From Streptomyces cucumeris (GTDB lineage Bacteria; Actinomycetota; Actinomycetes; Streptomycetales; Streptomycetaceae): 58,941 nucleotides of DNA. Of the stretch, positions 26,652 through 34,890 are shown piece by piece. Where the stretch lies: contig NZ_JANCLX010000001.1 of assembly GCF_024295805.1 (NCBI RefSeq), forward strand, positions 572,482-631,422. The letters run 5' to 3'. How positions within the stretch are numbered: the stretch's first letter is position 1; the number at the start of each line of letters is the position of its first letter. The position numbers were made by a program, and so were the translations under genes. Under the pieces are notes generated by a model. That model worked only from the letters and a program-made list of their open reading frames with translations, was not told where the DNA came from and made no database searches.

Positions 26652-27323
26652 TCACATCTCCGGAGGGGTGTCCTCTCCGCCCGGTTTGCGGGCGATCAGG
26701 ACCGCCTGCGGAGTGGACTCCCAGCGCTCCGGCCCCCGCACCGTGCGCGCGTGCACGGGCAGCCCGGCCGCGTCCAGCAGCTCGGCGATCCGGTCCGGCC
26801 GCCAGCGCCGGAAGGTCAGGTTCACCAGGTGGCCGAACGCCTCCGTGAAGCACCGCGGCTCATCGCCCACCTGGAACGCGACCAGCAGCCGGCCGCCCGG
26901 CACCAGCACCCGGTGGAACTCCGCGAACACCTCCGGCAGCCGCTCCGCCGGGATGTGGATGGTCGAGTACCAGGCCACCACCGCGGCGAGGGAAGCGTCC
27001 GGCTGGTCCAGGGCCAGCATCGACCCCTCCTCGAACCGCAGTCCCGGATGCTCCCGGCGGGCCAGCGCGAGCATCCCCGGCGACAGGTCGATTCCGAACA
27101 CGTTCAGCCCCAGGCCGTGCAGATAGGTCGTGACCTCGCCCGGTCCGCAGCCGACATCGGCCACCGGCCCGCCCCCGGCCTCCCGTACGGTCTCCGCGAA
27201 CGCGCCGAGCATCGCACGCTGCAGCGGCATCCCCGCCAGCTCGTCGCGGAAGCGCTCGGCGTAGTCGACGGCTATGGCGTCGTAGGAGGTACGGGTGGTC
27301 CGGAGGAAGTCGGCTTCGGTCAT
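26652..27323 (-). CDS. Class I SAM-dependent methyltransferase
   Basis: A 223-residue single-domain Methyltransf_11-type enzyme. It opens FLRTTRTSYDAIAVDYAERF, a common start in this group, then GPVADVGCGPGEVTTYLHGL (SAM loop), VFGIDLSPGMLALARREHPG, VAWYSTIHIPAERLPEVFAE and LVPGGRLLVAFQVGDE. Small-molecule O- or C-methylation is likely; the substrate is unknown. It is preceded on the same strand, 49 nt away, by a SnoaL-like gene. Confidence 0.85.
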   Translation of the reverse strand: MTEADFLRTTRTSYDAIAVDYAERFRDELAGMPLQRAMLGAFAETVREAGGGPVADVGCGPGEVTTYLHGLGLNVFGIDLSPGMLALARREHPGLRFEEGSMLALDQPDASLAAVVAWYSTIHIPAERLPEVFAEFHRVLVPGGRLLVAFQVGDEPRCFTEAFGHLVNLTFRRWRPDRIAELLDAAGLPVHARTVRGPERWESTPQAVLIARKPGGEDTPPEM

Positions 27324-27372
27324 GACCGGGCACCCTACCGATCACTCCGGGACCGGATCCGGGCCCGGGACG

Positions 27373-27783
27373 TCAGTCCGTGGCGGGAAACGAATGGTGC
27401 TCATGCGCCACCAGCCAGCGCCCCTGCTCCTTGCGCAGTCCGAGGGTCAGCCGGAGCCGGTTGCCGGGCTCGGCGCGCAGCTCCTCGGGCGTACCGCAGC
27501 GCAGCAGCGCATGGGCGAAGGCGACCTCCGCCCCGGCGGTCACCTCCAGGGAGACGATCTCGAACCGCGCACCCTGCCGCTGCCAGCCGAAGAAGGGCGG
27601 CCAGACGGCACGGTAGGCGTCGATGCCCCGGACACCGTCGCTGGGCGGCGGTACGTCGAACATCACGATGTCCTCGGCGTGGTCGGCGAGCACACCTTCC
27701 ATATCGCCCTCGTGCACCGCCCGTGCCCAGCGCTCGACCAGCGCCCGGATCCGGATCTCGTCGGTGGTGTCGGCGTCGTTCAT
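27373..27783 (-). CDS. SnoaL-like / DUF4440-type NTF2-fold protein
   Basis: A 136-residue protein typical of the ketosteroid-isomerase-like calcium/calmodulin-association group: IRALVERWARAVHEGDMEGV, then HAEDIVMFDVPPPSDGVRGI, EVTAGAEVAFAHALLRCG, and the final RKEQGRWLVAHEHHSFP. The start is the ATG at 27783 (MNDADTTDE). It lies 17 nt after the sialidase gene on the same strand and could be co-transcribed with it, though no functional tie is apparent. It is the third NTF2-fold protein in the window. Confidence 0.8.
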   Translation of the reverse strand: MNDADTTDEIRIRALVERWARAVHEGDMEGVLADHAEDIVMFDVPPPSDGVRGIDAYRAVWPPFFGWQRQGARFEIVSLEVTAGAEVAFAHALLRCGTPEELRAEPGNRLRLTLGLRKEQGRWLVAHEHHSFPATD

Positions 27784-27800
27784 GGCTGTGCGGCGTCCTC

Positions 27801-29774
27801 TCAGCGGGTGGCGGACCGTACGCGGTCCAGGGGCAGCCGGACCAGGGCGCCGGAGCCATGGCCGTCCAGCGGGGCGTTGTACTCCCGGATCCGGCGGAGT
27901 TCGGTGTCGCTCAGCGCCCGGCCGTAGAGCCGGAACTCGTCGAGGCCGCCCGTCATCCGGGACCGGCCGTCCACGGTCTGGCCGAGGTGGAGGGCGAAGG
28001 GGGAGGTGCGGCTGACGGTGCCGGGGACGTCGGGCACGGTCGCGGCCGCGCCGCCGTCCACCGTCAGGGAGAGCCGTCCACCGGAGCGGATCAGGGCGAG
28101 ATGGTGCCACTGCCCGTCGTTGTACGCCGCTCCCGTGCTCACCGAGGCGCTGGTGAAACCGGCGAAGCCGTTGACCGTGGTGATCAGCGCCCGGATCCGG
28201 TTGCTCGCCGGTTCACCGCGCAGCCAGACCTGGGGCTGCCTGGTGCCGATCCCGCCCATCCAGAGGAAGGGGTGCTGCCCGGAGGCGGCGGAGTAGCGGA
28301 CCCACATGCTCACGGTGAAGTCGCGGGTGCCCAGCGGAGTTGCGTCCCGGTACGGCAGCCGTACCGCGTCGTCGGTGCCGTCGAAGGACAGTGCGCGGCC
28401 GTGGCGCCCCTCGGTCGTGGCCGCGCCGCCGAGCACCGTCGCGGGACGGGCGCCGGGGGCGCGGTCCTCGGTGGTGGGGGCGGGGGCGCGGCGCGGGCCG
28501 AGCCAGTCCTCGGTGAACCGGACGAAGCGGATCTCGTCGCGGGCGTCGACCGCGCCGCCCTCGTAGAGCAGTCCGACGGTGTCGTGCGAGATCGCGGTCA
28601 TATCCGAGTAGCCGGACCAGTCGGTGGTGACCACCGCGCCGTTCTCGACCCCGTCCCAGCTCCGGCCCTCGTCCCAGGAGGACCGGATCATCATGGTGCG
28701 GCGCCGGTCGGGGTCGGCCGGGGCGGAGAGCAGCAGTCTGCCGGAGCCGCCGCGGCCGGTGGACAGCGGCAGGACCGAGCCCTGCACCTGCGGGACGGGC
28801 AGATCGGGGAGGGCGCGGAAGGGCGCGGTGAAGCTCTCGCCGCCGTCCCGGCTGAGGGCGAAGTCCCGGTGGCCGAGGTCGGTGCCGTCCTGTTCGCGCC
28901 CGCTGACGAGGACCGAACCGTCCCCGCGCTCCACAAGCGTCATCTCCGACGGCTTCTGCCGGAAGGTGCCGTCCGCCGCGATGGGGAAGGTGTCCACCGC
29001 GCCGATCTTCCAGCGTCCGCCGCCGTCGTCGCTGTAGGCGAGCGCGGCGTGGTTGTGGGTGACCCGGGTGCCGTCGTGGCTCTCGGCGTTCACGGTGAAG
29101 AGCAGACGGCCCTTGTGGCGGCCGTGCCGGAGCTGGATGCCGTGCACCGGACCGGTGGCGTACCAGGAGTTCCACGAGGACGGCAGCAGTGAGGGGCCGA
29201 GGTCGGCCGGGGCCGACCAGGTGGCGCCGTCGTCATCGCTGTACTGGAGGTGCGGGGTGCGGTCACAGGGCACATCGCAGCTCTGCGCGTCGTCCCGGCC
29301 GGTGTTGTAGGTACTGGCGAGGAGGATGCGTCCGGTGCGTGTGTCCACCACGGGCGCCGGGTTGCCATGGGTGTCCCCGCCGCCCTCGTCGATCACCTGC
29401 AGCGGCCCCCAGGTGCGGCCGCCGTCGGTGGAACGCTTCAGCACCAGGTCGATGTCCCCGGCGTCACCGCAGTTGTCCACCCGGCCCTCGGCGAACGCCA
29501 GCAGGGTGCCGTTCGCGGACCGTACGACCGCGGGGATCCGGAAGCAGGAGTACCCCGGCTCGTCGGCCGCCTTGAACAGCACCTGCTGCTCGAATCCGGA
29601 ACGGGTACGGGCCGCCGACGCGGGGGAGTCCGCGTCCGCGGCCCGTACCGGAAGCGCGGTGAGGGCCAGCGCCGCGACGGTGAGCAGGACCGCCGCGGCG
29701 CGTCGCCAGGGTCTGGTGCGGGGCGGCCCGGTGCGGGGGCGGAGGTGGGGACGGTGAACCGGCGCCATGGTCAC
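27801..29774 (-). CDS. Secreted exo-alpha-sialidase (GH33) with C-terminal LamG-like domain
   Basis: A 657-residue secreted sialidase, releasing terminal sialic acid from glycans. The signal peptide (residues ~1-45, cleavage after PVRA) is followed by a six-bladed propeller: the FRIP motif in YSCFRIPAVVRSANGT carries one arginine of the Arg triad, and Asp-boxes recur (STDGGRTWG, SDDDGATWS, SRDGGESFT). The acidic nucleophile region YSDMTAISHDTVGLLYEGG follows. Residues ~440-650 form a concanavalin-like/LamG domain (FTVSMWVRYSAASG, GQWHHLALIRSGGRLSLTVDG) that probably binds carbohydrate. The start may be the GTG at 29774 or the ATG at 29768. Together with nanA-nanT at 56.5-58.8 kb it suggests sialic acid scavenging. 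Confidence 0.93.
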   Translation of the reverse strand: MTMAPVHRPHLRPRTGPPRTRPWRRAAAVLLTVAALALTALPVRAADADSPASAARTRSGFEQQVLFKAADEPGYSCFRIPAVVRSANGTLLAFAEGRVDNCGDAGDIDLVLKRSTDGGRTWGPLQVIDEGGGDTHGNPAPVVDTRTGRILLASTYNTGRDDAQSCDVPCDRTPHLQYSDDDGATWSAPADLGPSLLPSSWNSWYATGPVHGIQLRHGRHKGRLLFTVNAESHDGTRVTHNHAALAYSDDGGGRWKIGAVDTFPIAADGTFRQKPSEMTLVERGDGSVLVSGREQDGTDLGHRDFALSRDGGESFTAPFRALPDLPVPQVQGSVLPLSTGRGGSGRLLLSAPADPDRRRTMMIRSSWDEGRSWDGVENGAVVTTDWSGYSDMTAISHDTVGLLYEGGAVDARDEIRFVRFTEDWLGPRRAPAPTTEDRAPGARPATVLGGAATTEGRHGRALSFDGTDDAVRLPYRDATPLGTRDFTVSMWVRYSAASGQHPFLWMGGIGTRQPQVWLRGEPASNRIRALITTVNGFAGFTSASVSTGAAYNDGQWHHLALIRSGGRLSLTVDGGAAATVPDVPGTVSRTSPFALHLGQTVDGRSRMTGGLDEFRLYGRALSDTELRRIREYNAPLDGHGSGALVRLPLDRVRSATR

Positions 29775-29800
29775 GACCTGCCCTTCGGTCCTTCGGTCAG

Positions 29801-29815
29801 GACATCAAGACATCC
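29801..29815. promoter_or_regulatory. GACATC direct repeat upstream of the sialidase gene
   Basis: GACATC-AA-GACATC(C), two hexamers with a period of 8 nt, lies 27 nt upstream of the sialidase start. A similar element, GTCATC-CG-GTCATC(C), precedes nanA at 56405-56419. The repeat spacing recalls the direct-repeat sites of GntR-type sialic acid repressors such as E. coli NanR. The assignment is inference. Confidence 0.4.
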
Positions 29816-29885
29816 CACGTCTCAGGGGTGACTGCGGCAGAAGTTTCCCGTCTCCGGCCCGCCGCCACAAGGACCCTGCGTCAGA

Positions 29886-30845
29886 TCATCGTGAAACGGG
29901 ACGAGTTGGGTCCGTTCGGGGGAGCAGGACGACCTTGCCGAGATTGGTGCGGGACTCGATGACCGCGTGGGCCTTCGCCGCCTCCTCCAGTGGCAGTGCG
30001 GTGTGGACCGCCGGGCGCAGCCGACCCTCCGCGAACAGTCGCCAGAGCTCCGACCGGTGACGTCCGTACAGCTCGGGACGGGTCTGCGCGAACCGCGCCA
30101 TGGTCAGTCCGGTGATGGTGCGGGAGCCGGACAGCAGCTCCCGGGCGGGTACGGTGCCGCCGCCGGAGCTGAAGAAGACCAGCCGCCCGCCGGGGGCGAC
30201 GGCCGTCAGGGCGCGGGGCAGGATCTCGCCGCCGACTCCGTCGAGCGCCGTGTCCACCGGCTCGCCCCAGGAGTCGTCCCCGTACATCACCACCTCGTCC
30301 GCGCCGAGATCGCGCAGGAAGCCGGTCTTGTCCCGCGAGCCGACGGCGGCGACGACGCGCGACGCGCCCTGGAGCCGGGCCAGTTGGACCGCCAGATGTC
30401 CCACCCCGCCGGCGGCACCGGTGATCAGCACGGATCCGCCGGGCGCGGGTTCCGCGGTGGCGAGCGCGGCCAGGGCCACATGGCCGCCGCGTACGAGGGC
30501 GACGGCGTCCACGGCCGTCGCCCCTTCGGGTATGCGGGACGCGGTGAACGACGCGGCGGTCGTCACCTCGGCGTAGGCGCAGGAGAACGAGATGCCGACG
30601 ATCCGGTCGCCGGCCGCGAACCCGGTCACGCCCTCGCCGAGGGCCAGCACCTCGCCCGCCACCTCGCCGCCCAGCGCCCCGGGCAGCGGGGCCGTGCCCT
30701 CCCGGACCCGGCGCACACCGGGCAGGGTCACACCGATCGCCTCGGTGCGGACCAGCAGTTCACCGGGGGCGGGGGTCGGAGACTCCGTCTCCTCGACGCG
30801 CAGCACCTCGGGCCCGCCGTGGGCATGGAAACGGACGCGGCGCAT
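29886..30845 (-). CDS. Zinc-type quinone oxidoreductase / MDR alcohol dehydrogenase-like
   Basis: A 319-residue medium-chain dehydrogenase/reductase of the quinone oxidoreductase group. The N-terminal GroES-like fold begins VRFHAHGGPEVLRVEE. The Rossmann motif is VLITGAAGGVGHLAVQLARL, then FLRDLGADEVVMYG and GGRLVFFSSGGG. No structural zinc cysteines are present, as expected for quinone reductases. It is divergent from a MarR-family gene with a long nested palindrome between them, so it is the likely target of that regulator. Role: reduction of electrophiles or quinones (inference). Confidence 0.88.
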   Translation of the reverse strand: MRRVRFHAHGGPEVLRVEETESPTPAPGELLVRTEAIGVTLPGVRRVREGTAPLPGALGGEVAGEVLALGEGVTGFAAGDRIVGISFSCAYAEVTTAASFTASRIPEGATAVDAVALVRGGHVALAALATAEPAPGGSVLITGAAGGVGHLAVQLARLQGASRVVAAVGSRDKTGFLRDLGADEVVMYGDDSWGEPVDTALDGVGGEILPRALTAVAPGGRLVFFSSGGGTVPARELLSGSRTITGLTMARFAQTRPELYGRHRSELWRLFAEGRLRPAVHTALPLEEAAKAHAVIESRTNLGKVVLLPRTDPTRPVSR

Positions 30846-30897
30846 GGAAGCCTCCAGGGATCGCGGGGAATCATTGGGGAACCCAACGGTATCCGAA

Positions 30898-30935
30898 ATT
30901 CATGGGGGTTACCAACGTTGGTGTCACCCATGAAT
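30898..30935. promoter_or_regulatory. Nested palindromic operator between the oxidoreductase and marR-like genes
   Basis: Two perfect palindromes share the same centre (30916/30917): an inner 12-mer ACCAACGTTGGT (30911-30922) and outer 9-nt arms ATTCATGGG (30898-30906) and CCCATGAAT (30927-30935). The site lies 53 nt upstream of the oxidoreductase start and 20 nt upstream of the regulator start. This fits a MarR dimer controlling both directions. Confidence 0.8.
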
Positions 30936-30954
30936 CGAGCGATAGGCTGACGCC

Positions 30955-31425
30955 ATGCCCGAGACCTCGTTCGCCCCCTCCCATATCCGCGCCCTGCCCA
31001 GCTGGCTGCTCGGCCGCGCCGCCGCACGCGGCCACCGGCTGGTGGCGGAGGCCCTCGCCCGGGAGGGGATGCGGATGATGCACCACGCCGTGCTGTCCGC
31101 CGTCGCGGAGCTGGGGCCGGTGTCCCAGGCGGAGTTGGGGCGCTCGCTCGGCATCGACCCCAAGGACATGGCCGGGATCGTGGCCGACCTGGTGGGCGAG
31201 GGCCTGGTCACCCGAAGCCCCGACCCCAAGGACCGCCGCAAGAACGCGGTCACGATCTCGGAGGACGGGGAGCTGCGGCTGCGGCGCACCCGGCGGCTCG
31301 GCGACGAGGCGAATGACGCGCTGACGGCGGGACTCAGCCCGGCCGAACGGGAGCAGCTGATCGGGCTGTTGCGGCGCATCGTGGACCCGGCCGAACCGTG
31401 TGACGGGGGCGGGGCCGCGGGCTGA
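30955..31425 (+). CDS. MarR-family transcriptional regulator
   Basis: A 156-residue winged-helix repressor. The recognition region is VSQAELGRSLGIDPKDMAGI, and the wing is the canonical VTRSPDPKDRRKNAVTISED, matching the MarR D-x-R-D-R-R-type signature. N- and C-terminal helices give the dimer interface. It diverges from a quinone-oxidoreductase gene with a strong palindromic operator between them, the usual arrangement for a MarR protein that senses a phenolic or oxidised compound and autoregulates. No conserved cysteine is visible, so a small-ligand switch is likelier than a thiol switch. Confidence 0.92.
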   Translation: MPETSFAPSHIRALPSWLLGRAAARGHRLVAEALAREGMRMMHHAVLSAVAELGPVSQAELGRSLGIDPKDMAGIVADLVGEGLVTRSPDPKDRRKNAVTISEDGELRLRRTRRLGDEANDALTAGLSPAEREQLIGLLRRIVDPAEPCDGGGAAG

Positions 31426-31446
31426 CCGCCCGGGTCGGCCCTGGCC

Positions 31447-32316
31447 TCAGACTTCGTCGACCGCGCTGCGCAGGGCGATGCGCTCCTCACCCGCGTACAC
31501 GTTCATGGAGCTGCCGCGCAGAAAGCCGACCAGGGTGAGTCCGGTCTCCACGGCCAGGTCCACGGCCAGCGACGACGGTGCCGAAACCGCGGCCAGCACC
31601 GGGATCCCCGCCATGACCGCCTTCTGCGCCAGCTCGAACGAGGCGCGGCCGGAGACCAGCAGTACGGCACCGGACAGCGGCAGCAGCCCCTCCTGGAGCG
31701 CCCGGCCGACCAGCTTGTCCACGGCGTTGTGGCGGCCCACGTCCTCGCGTACGTCCAGCAGTTCGCCGTCCGGGGTGAACAGCGCGGCGGCGTGCAGTCC
31801 GCCGGTCCGGTCGAAGACGCGCTGCGCGGCGCGCAGCCGGTCGGGGAGGGCGGCGAGCGTCTCCGGCTCGATCCGCGGCCCCGCCGGGGGCTGGTCGTCG
31901 GCTCTGTCCGCCGGGAGCGGCCAGCGGGTGGTGGTCCGGACGGCGTCCAGGCTGGCCTTGCCGCACAGTCCGCAGGACGACGTCGTGTAGACGTTCCGCT
32001 CCAGCGTGATGTCCGGGACGGCGACACCGGGGGCCAGCTTCACATCCACCACGTTGTACGTGTTCGAGCCGTCCTCGGTCGCGCCCGCGCAGTAGACGAT
32101 GTTCGCCAGCTCGTCCCGGTGGCCGAGCACCCCCTCGCTCACCAGGAACCCGGCGGCGAGGGCGAAGTCGTCACCGGGGGTCCGCATGGTGATGGCGAGC
32201 GGCTTGCCGTTCAGCCGGATCTCCATCGGCTCCTCGGCCACGAGGGTGTCCGGCCGCGCGCTGACCGCGCCGTCCCGGACGCGGATGACCCGGCGCCGCT
32301 CGGTGACCCGTCCCAT
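31447..32316 (-). CDS. fdhD: FdhD formate dehydrogenase accessory sulfurtransferase
   Basis: A 289-residue FdhD protein, which transfers sulfur from a cysteine desulfurase to the molybdenum cofactor of formate dehydrogenase. The active loop cysteines are in [10 protein letters not shown] (Cys115 and Cys118). Other family features are [30 protein letters not shown] (GTP/cofactor pocket), [20 protein letters not shown] and the C-terminal [17 protein letters not shown]. The formate dehydrogenase subunit genes are not in the window. The gene runs towards the marR-like gene and their ends are 21 nt apart. Confidence 0.95.
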   Translation of the reverse strand: MGRVTERRRVIRVRDGAVSARPDTLVAEEPMEIRLNGKPLAITMRTPGDDFALAAGFLVSEGVLGHRDELANIVYCAGATEDGSNTYNVVDVKLAPGVAVPDITLERNVYTTSSCGLCGKASLDAVRTTTRWPLPADRADDQPPAGPRIEPETLAALPDRLRAAQRVFDRTGGLHAAALFTPDGELLDVREDVGRHNAVDKLVGRALQEGLLPLSGAVLLVSGRASFELAQKAVMAGIPVLAAVSAPSSLAVDLAVETGLTLVGFLRGSSMNVYAGEERIALRSAVDEV

Positions 32317-32410
32317 GTCGATCAGTCCCGCTTCCGTGGGGGATGGCGTACCGTCCCATTCTCCAGCACCGGATTTCCGGCGATGCGGTGGCCACGGACC
32401 GGGGCAGGGC

Positions 32411-32707
32411 TCATGCCCCGGGGCTCACCGGACCCGTCATCCGGTCCACGGCCTGCTTGGCCTCCAGCAGGTCCGCGTCGGTGATCTTGCGGTAGGTCTT
32501 GATCGCCTCGATCGTCTTGCCCTCCCGCGCCAGTCGCTCCACCTCCTCGATGCCGGGGGTGACCACGGCGATGCCGAGGTGGTCCATGACCAGATCCAGT
32601 TTCTGCTCCATCCGCTGGGCCCGGCGTTCGAGGCGTCGCATCCTGCTCTCGACGGCGGGGTATAGCAGTGCGATCAGCACCAGCGTGCAGTAAGCGGCTA
32701 TCTCCAT
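32411..32707 (-). CDS. Membrane-anchored protein with L7/L12 C-terminal-like domain
   Basis: A 98-residue protein. One N-terminal membrane helix ([20 protein letters not shown]) is followed by a short coiled coil ([20 protein letters not shown]). A C-terminal helix-loop-helix, [20 protein letters not shown], then EAKQAVDRM, resembles the second half of the ribosomal L7/L12 C-terminal domain. Family function is unknown. The start is the ATG at 32707 rather than 32737. It lies 94 nt from fdhD on the same strand. Confidence 0.7.
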   Translation of the reverse strand: MEIAAYCTLVLIALLYPAVESRMRRLERRAQRMEQKLDLVMDHLGIAVVTPGIEEVERLAREGKTIEAIKTYRKITDADLLEAKQAVDRMTGPVSPGA

Positions 32708-32941
32708 GGCGGGTGAGCGTAGCGGTGCGGCGATCACGGGCGAACGGCTCGCCTTGTCCGGAGCTTGCTCCGGCTACCGTCCGCCCGTGGGCGGCCACCG
32801 AGCGTCGTATCCGCGCCTCCCGGGCGGGTGTCACCCCAGGTCGATGCCGGTTCGGGCGGTGCGGATACGCAGGTGAAACGCACTCCAAAACCTTGGTATC
32901 GTTGTCCATGTCGCCGCGGGAGACCGCGGTGCAGACACCTT

Positions 32942-33029
32942 GTCCGGGTGGCGGAATGGCAGACGCGCTAGCTTGAGGTGCTAGTGCCCTTTATCGGGCG
33001 TGGGGGTTCAAGTCCCCCCTCGGACACCA
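32942..33029 (+). tRNA. tRNA-Leu (anticodon GAG)
   Basis: An 88-nt tRNA with the full cloverleaf. The acceptor stem is GTCCGGG paired with CTCGGAC, one G-U pair. The anticodon arm CTAGC-TTGAGGT-GCTAG gives anticodon GAG. A long variable arm (class II, TGCCC/GGGCG) is typical of leucine tRNAs. The T arm GGGGG-TTCAAGT-CCCCC is standard. The CCA end is encoded (33027-33029). It reads CUC/CUU codons and is followed by a strong terminator. Confidence 0.97.
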
Positions 33030-33034
33030 TCAAG

Positions 33035-33060
33035 AAACCCCAGTTCACCTGGGGTTTTCT
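33035..33060 (+). terminator. Rho-independent terminator after tRNA-Leu, shared with the convergent gene
   Basis: A 9-bp stem AAACCCCAG (33035-33043) and CTGGGGTTT (33049-33057) with loop TTCAC, ending in TTTTCT. The minus-strand gene that converges here has its stop codon (33045-33047) inside the loop, so the hairpin can act in both directions. Confidence 0.9.
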
Positions 33061-33431
33061 GCGTTTCTGGGCGGTGTTGCGGATGGCTGCCCGGCCAGGC
33101 GCGAGATATCGCGGTCCCGCACGGAGGCGAACCGCGGGGCGTGCTCGGCCAGCCGCTCCCCGAGCCAGACCGCCGCTTCCTTCGCTTCGTCCCATGTGCC
33201 GCGGACGAGCGCGAGGGGCTTGATGAGCCAGTACGCCGTCTCCAGGGGTGGGAGGTCCGTGGTGGGGAACTCCGCCGTGACCTCCCGGTAGCGCTGGATC
33301 AGTTCCGGCTTGCTTCCTGCCGGAGGCGGCTCGGGATGCGGGGGCCGGCGTAAGGCTTCCTTGTCGAAGCGGTCCTTGGGGCCGGTCCAGAGATAGCCGT
33401 GATGGTGCACGCGCGGGCGGTTCTCAGCCAT
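33045..33431 (-). CDS. Hypothetical protein of the WhiJ-type cluster
   Basis: A 128-residue protein of a type often found beside Streptomyces RsbW-like ATP-binding genes. It begins MAENRPRVHHHGYLWTGPKD, has a Pro-rich region, and a helical core TAYWLIKPLALVRGTWDEAK through EAAVWLGERLAEHAPRF. No domain with known function is recognised. It overlaps the end of the ATP-binding protein gene by 8 nt, so the two are coupled. Its stop codon lies in the loop of the tRNA terminator hairpin. The role is probably regulatory or in the same partner-switch complex (inference from context). Confidence 0.7.
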   Translation of the reverse strand: MAENRPRVHHHGYLWTGPKDRFDKEALRRPPHPEPPPAGSKPELIQRYREVTAEFPTTDLPPLETAYWLIKPLALVRGTWDEAKEAAVWLGERLAEHAPRFASVRDRDISRLAGQPSATPPRNAENPR

Positions 33432-33864
33432 GCTCTTGGCCGTCCAGCTCCGCCCATACGGTTTTGCCCACGGAGGCGTGGAGTTCCGTACCCCAGCGGT
33501 CGGCGAGGGCAGCGATCAGGTGCAGTCCGCGGCCCGTTTCGCTGTCCGGGGCCGGGAGCGGCCCCAGCACCGGGGTCTTCTCGCCGAGGGTGTCCGCGAC
33601 CTCGATGCGGAGGGTTCCGGCCGCCTCGTCGTGGGTGAGGGTGAGCCGGAAGTCGCGGCCCTGGACGCGGCCGTGCAGGGCCGCGTTCGCGGCGAGTTCG
33701 GCGATGACGGCCTCCGCGCGTTCGACGACGCCCGGCGGCACCGGCCAGGTGCGGAGCTGCTCCACGGCGAACAGGCGGGCGAGCCGCGCCCCGCGCCGGG
33801 TGGAGGGCAGCCGCTGTGTGAAGCCTCGTGGGGTGGTGGGGAGTTGGGGTGTGCTCACGTTCAT
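33424..33864 (-). CDS. RsbW/AbaA-like ATP-binding anti-sigma-type protein
   Basis: A 146-residue single-domain GHKL ATPase of the HATPase_c_2 group (SpoIIAB/RsbW-like). The N-box is VIAELAANAALHG, the G1 box is IEVADTLGEKTPVLG, and the G2 box is SETGRGLHLIAALADRWGTE. In Streptomyces such proteins stand next to an Scr1-type HTH and a DUF397 protein, as in the whiJ and abaA clusters. Exactly that arrangement occurs here, divergent across a palindrome. It likely acts as a kinase or antagonist of an unknown partner; direct sigma-factor binding is unproven for the group. Confidence 0.88.
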   Translation of the reverse strand: MNVSTPQLPTTPRGFTQRLPSTRRGARLARLFAVEQLRTWPVPPGVVERAEAVIAELAANAALHGRVQGRDFRLTLTHDEAAGTLRIEVADTLGEKTPVLGPLPAPDSETGRGLHLIAALADRWGTELHASVGKTVWAELDGQEHG

Positions 33865-33912
33865 GGGGCCACGGTGACGGCTGCGCCACGGGCTTCACCA
33901 GCGGCGCGCTGC

Positions 33913-33931
33913 GTACGCTGCGTCAGCGTAC
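33913..33931. promoter_or_regulatory. Palindromic operator of the WhiJ-type cluster
   Basis: GTACGCTG (33913-33920) and CAGCGTAC (33924-33931) form a perfect inverted repeat with a 3-nt centre. It sits 49 nt upstream of the ATP-binding protein start (leftward) and 98 nt upstream of the HTH gene (rightward). This is the obvious candidate binding site for the cluster's own HTH regulator. Confidence 0.75.
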
Positions 33932-34029
33932 ATGCGCGTTCGGTGGACGGTACGCCCGCCGTGGCACCAGGCTGAGGGCTCAGTCGAGTGCGGGGGCCTC
34001 GTTGTGACGCTTGCTGGAGGTGGCCGTGT

Positions 34030-34890
34030 ATGACGACTGACAACGCCCTTGGGCTGACGGGCGAGGGCGACTGGGAGCGGGAGCCCGACCCCTCGGACAG
34101 TCTGCGGACCTTCGGAGCCGTCGTCCAGGCGCTGCGTGAGCACGCGGGCCTGAGCCGGGCGGAGTTCGGGGAGCTGGTCCGGTTCTCCAAGCACACCGTG
34201 GCCTCGGTGGAACTGGGACGCCGGATGCCGGATGAGTCGTTCGTGGAGCGGGCGGAGGAGGCGCTGGGGAACACGGGTGCGTTGCGGAAGGCGGCCCGAT
34301 ACCTCTCGCGTGGAGAGCCGGGGATCGCTGTGTGGTTCCGGCAGTGGGCCCGGCTGGAGAGGGCGGCGGTGAGCCTGTGCACCTACGAGTGCAGGCTGGT
34401 GCCGGGCTTGTTGCAGTCGGTGGACTACGCACGGGCGGTGTTCGAGGGCACTATTCCATTGCTGACGGACACGCAGTTGGAGGCCCAGGTTGCGGCTCGC
34501 ATGGAGCGGCAGAAGATGCTGTACGACCGTCCGGACGTCCCGTTCAGCTTCATCGTGGAGGAGTGCGTCCTCCGGCGGAAGTTCGGCGGGAGGGAGAAGA
34601 TGCGGGCCTTGCTGGACCACGTACTGGCCCTCAGCGCCGTGCGCAACGTGAAGCTGCAAGTCGTGCCGCTGGAAGCTGAGTTGCATGCCTGCCTCGACGG
34701 TCCTGTCCGACTGCTCGAAACGCCGGAGGGACGGCGGCTCGCGTACTCCGAGGGGCAGCAGAACGGTCGGCTGATCGGTGACCCGAAAGAGGTGAGTCTT
34801 CTCCATCAGCGCTATGACACACTGCGCTCGCAGGCCCTGACCCCCAAGGACTCGTGGGGTCTGCTGGAGCGACTGCGAGGAGCGCTATGA
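34030..34890 (+). CDS. WhiJ/Scr1-type helix-turn-helix regulator (DUF5753)
   Basis: A 286-residue regulator. An N-terminal XRE HTH (residues ~20-75: FGAVVQALREHAGLSRAEFG, then FSKHTVASVELGRRMPDE) is joined to a DUF5753 domain (residues ~100-280: YECRLVPGLLQSVDYARAVF, ARMERQKMLYDRPDVPFSFI, HACLDGPVRLLETPEGRRL). The architecture is that of WhiJ-like proteins of Streptomyces differentiation. The ATG at 34030 follows GGAGG by 9 nt. It overlaps the DUF397 gene by ATGA. The DUF397 protein is thought to modulate DNA binding in such pairs. Confidence 0.92.
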   Translation: MTTDNALGLTGEGDWEREPDPSDSLRTFGAVVQALREHAGLSRAEFGELVRFSKHTVASVELGRRMPDESFVERAEEALGNTGALRKAARYLSRGEPGIAVWFRQWARLERAAVSLCTYECRLVPGLLQSVDYARAVFEGTIPLLTDTQLEAQVAARMERQKMLYDRPDVPFSFIVEECVLRRKFGGREKMRALLDHVLALSAVRNVKLQVVPLEAELHACLDGPVRLLETPEGRRLAYSEGQQNGRLIGDPKEVSLLHQRYDTLRSQALTPKDSWGLLERLRGAL

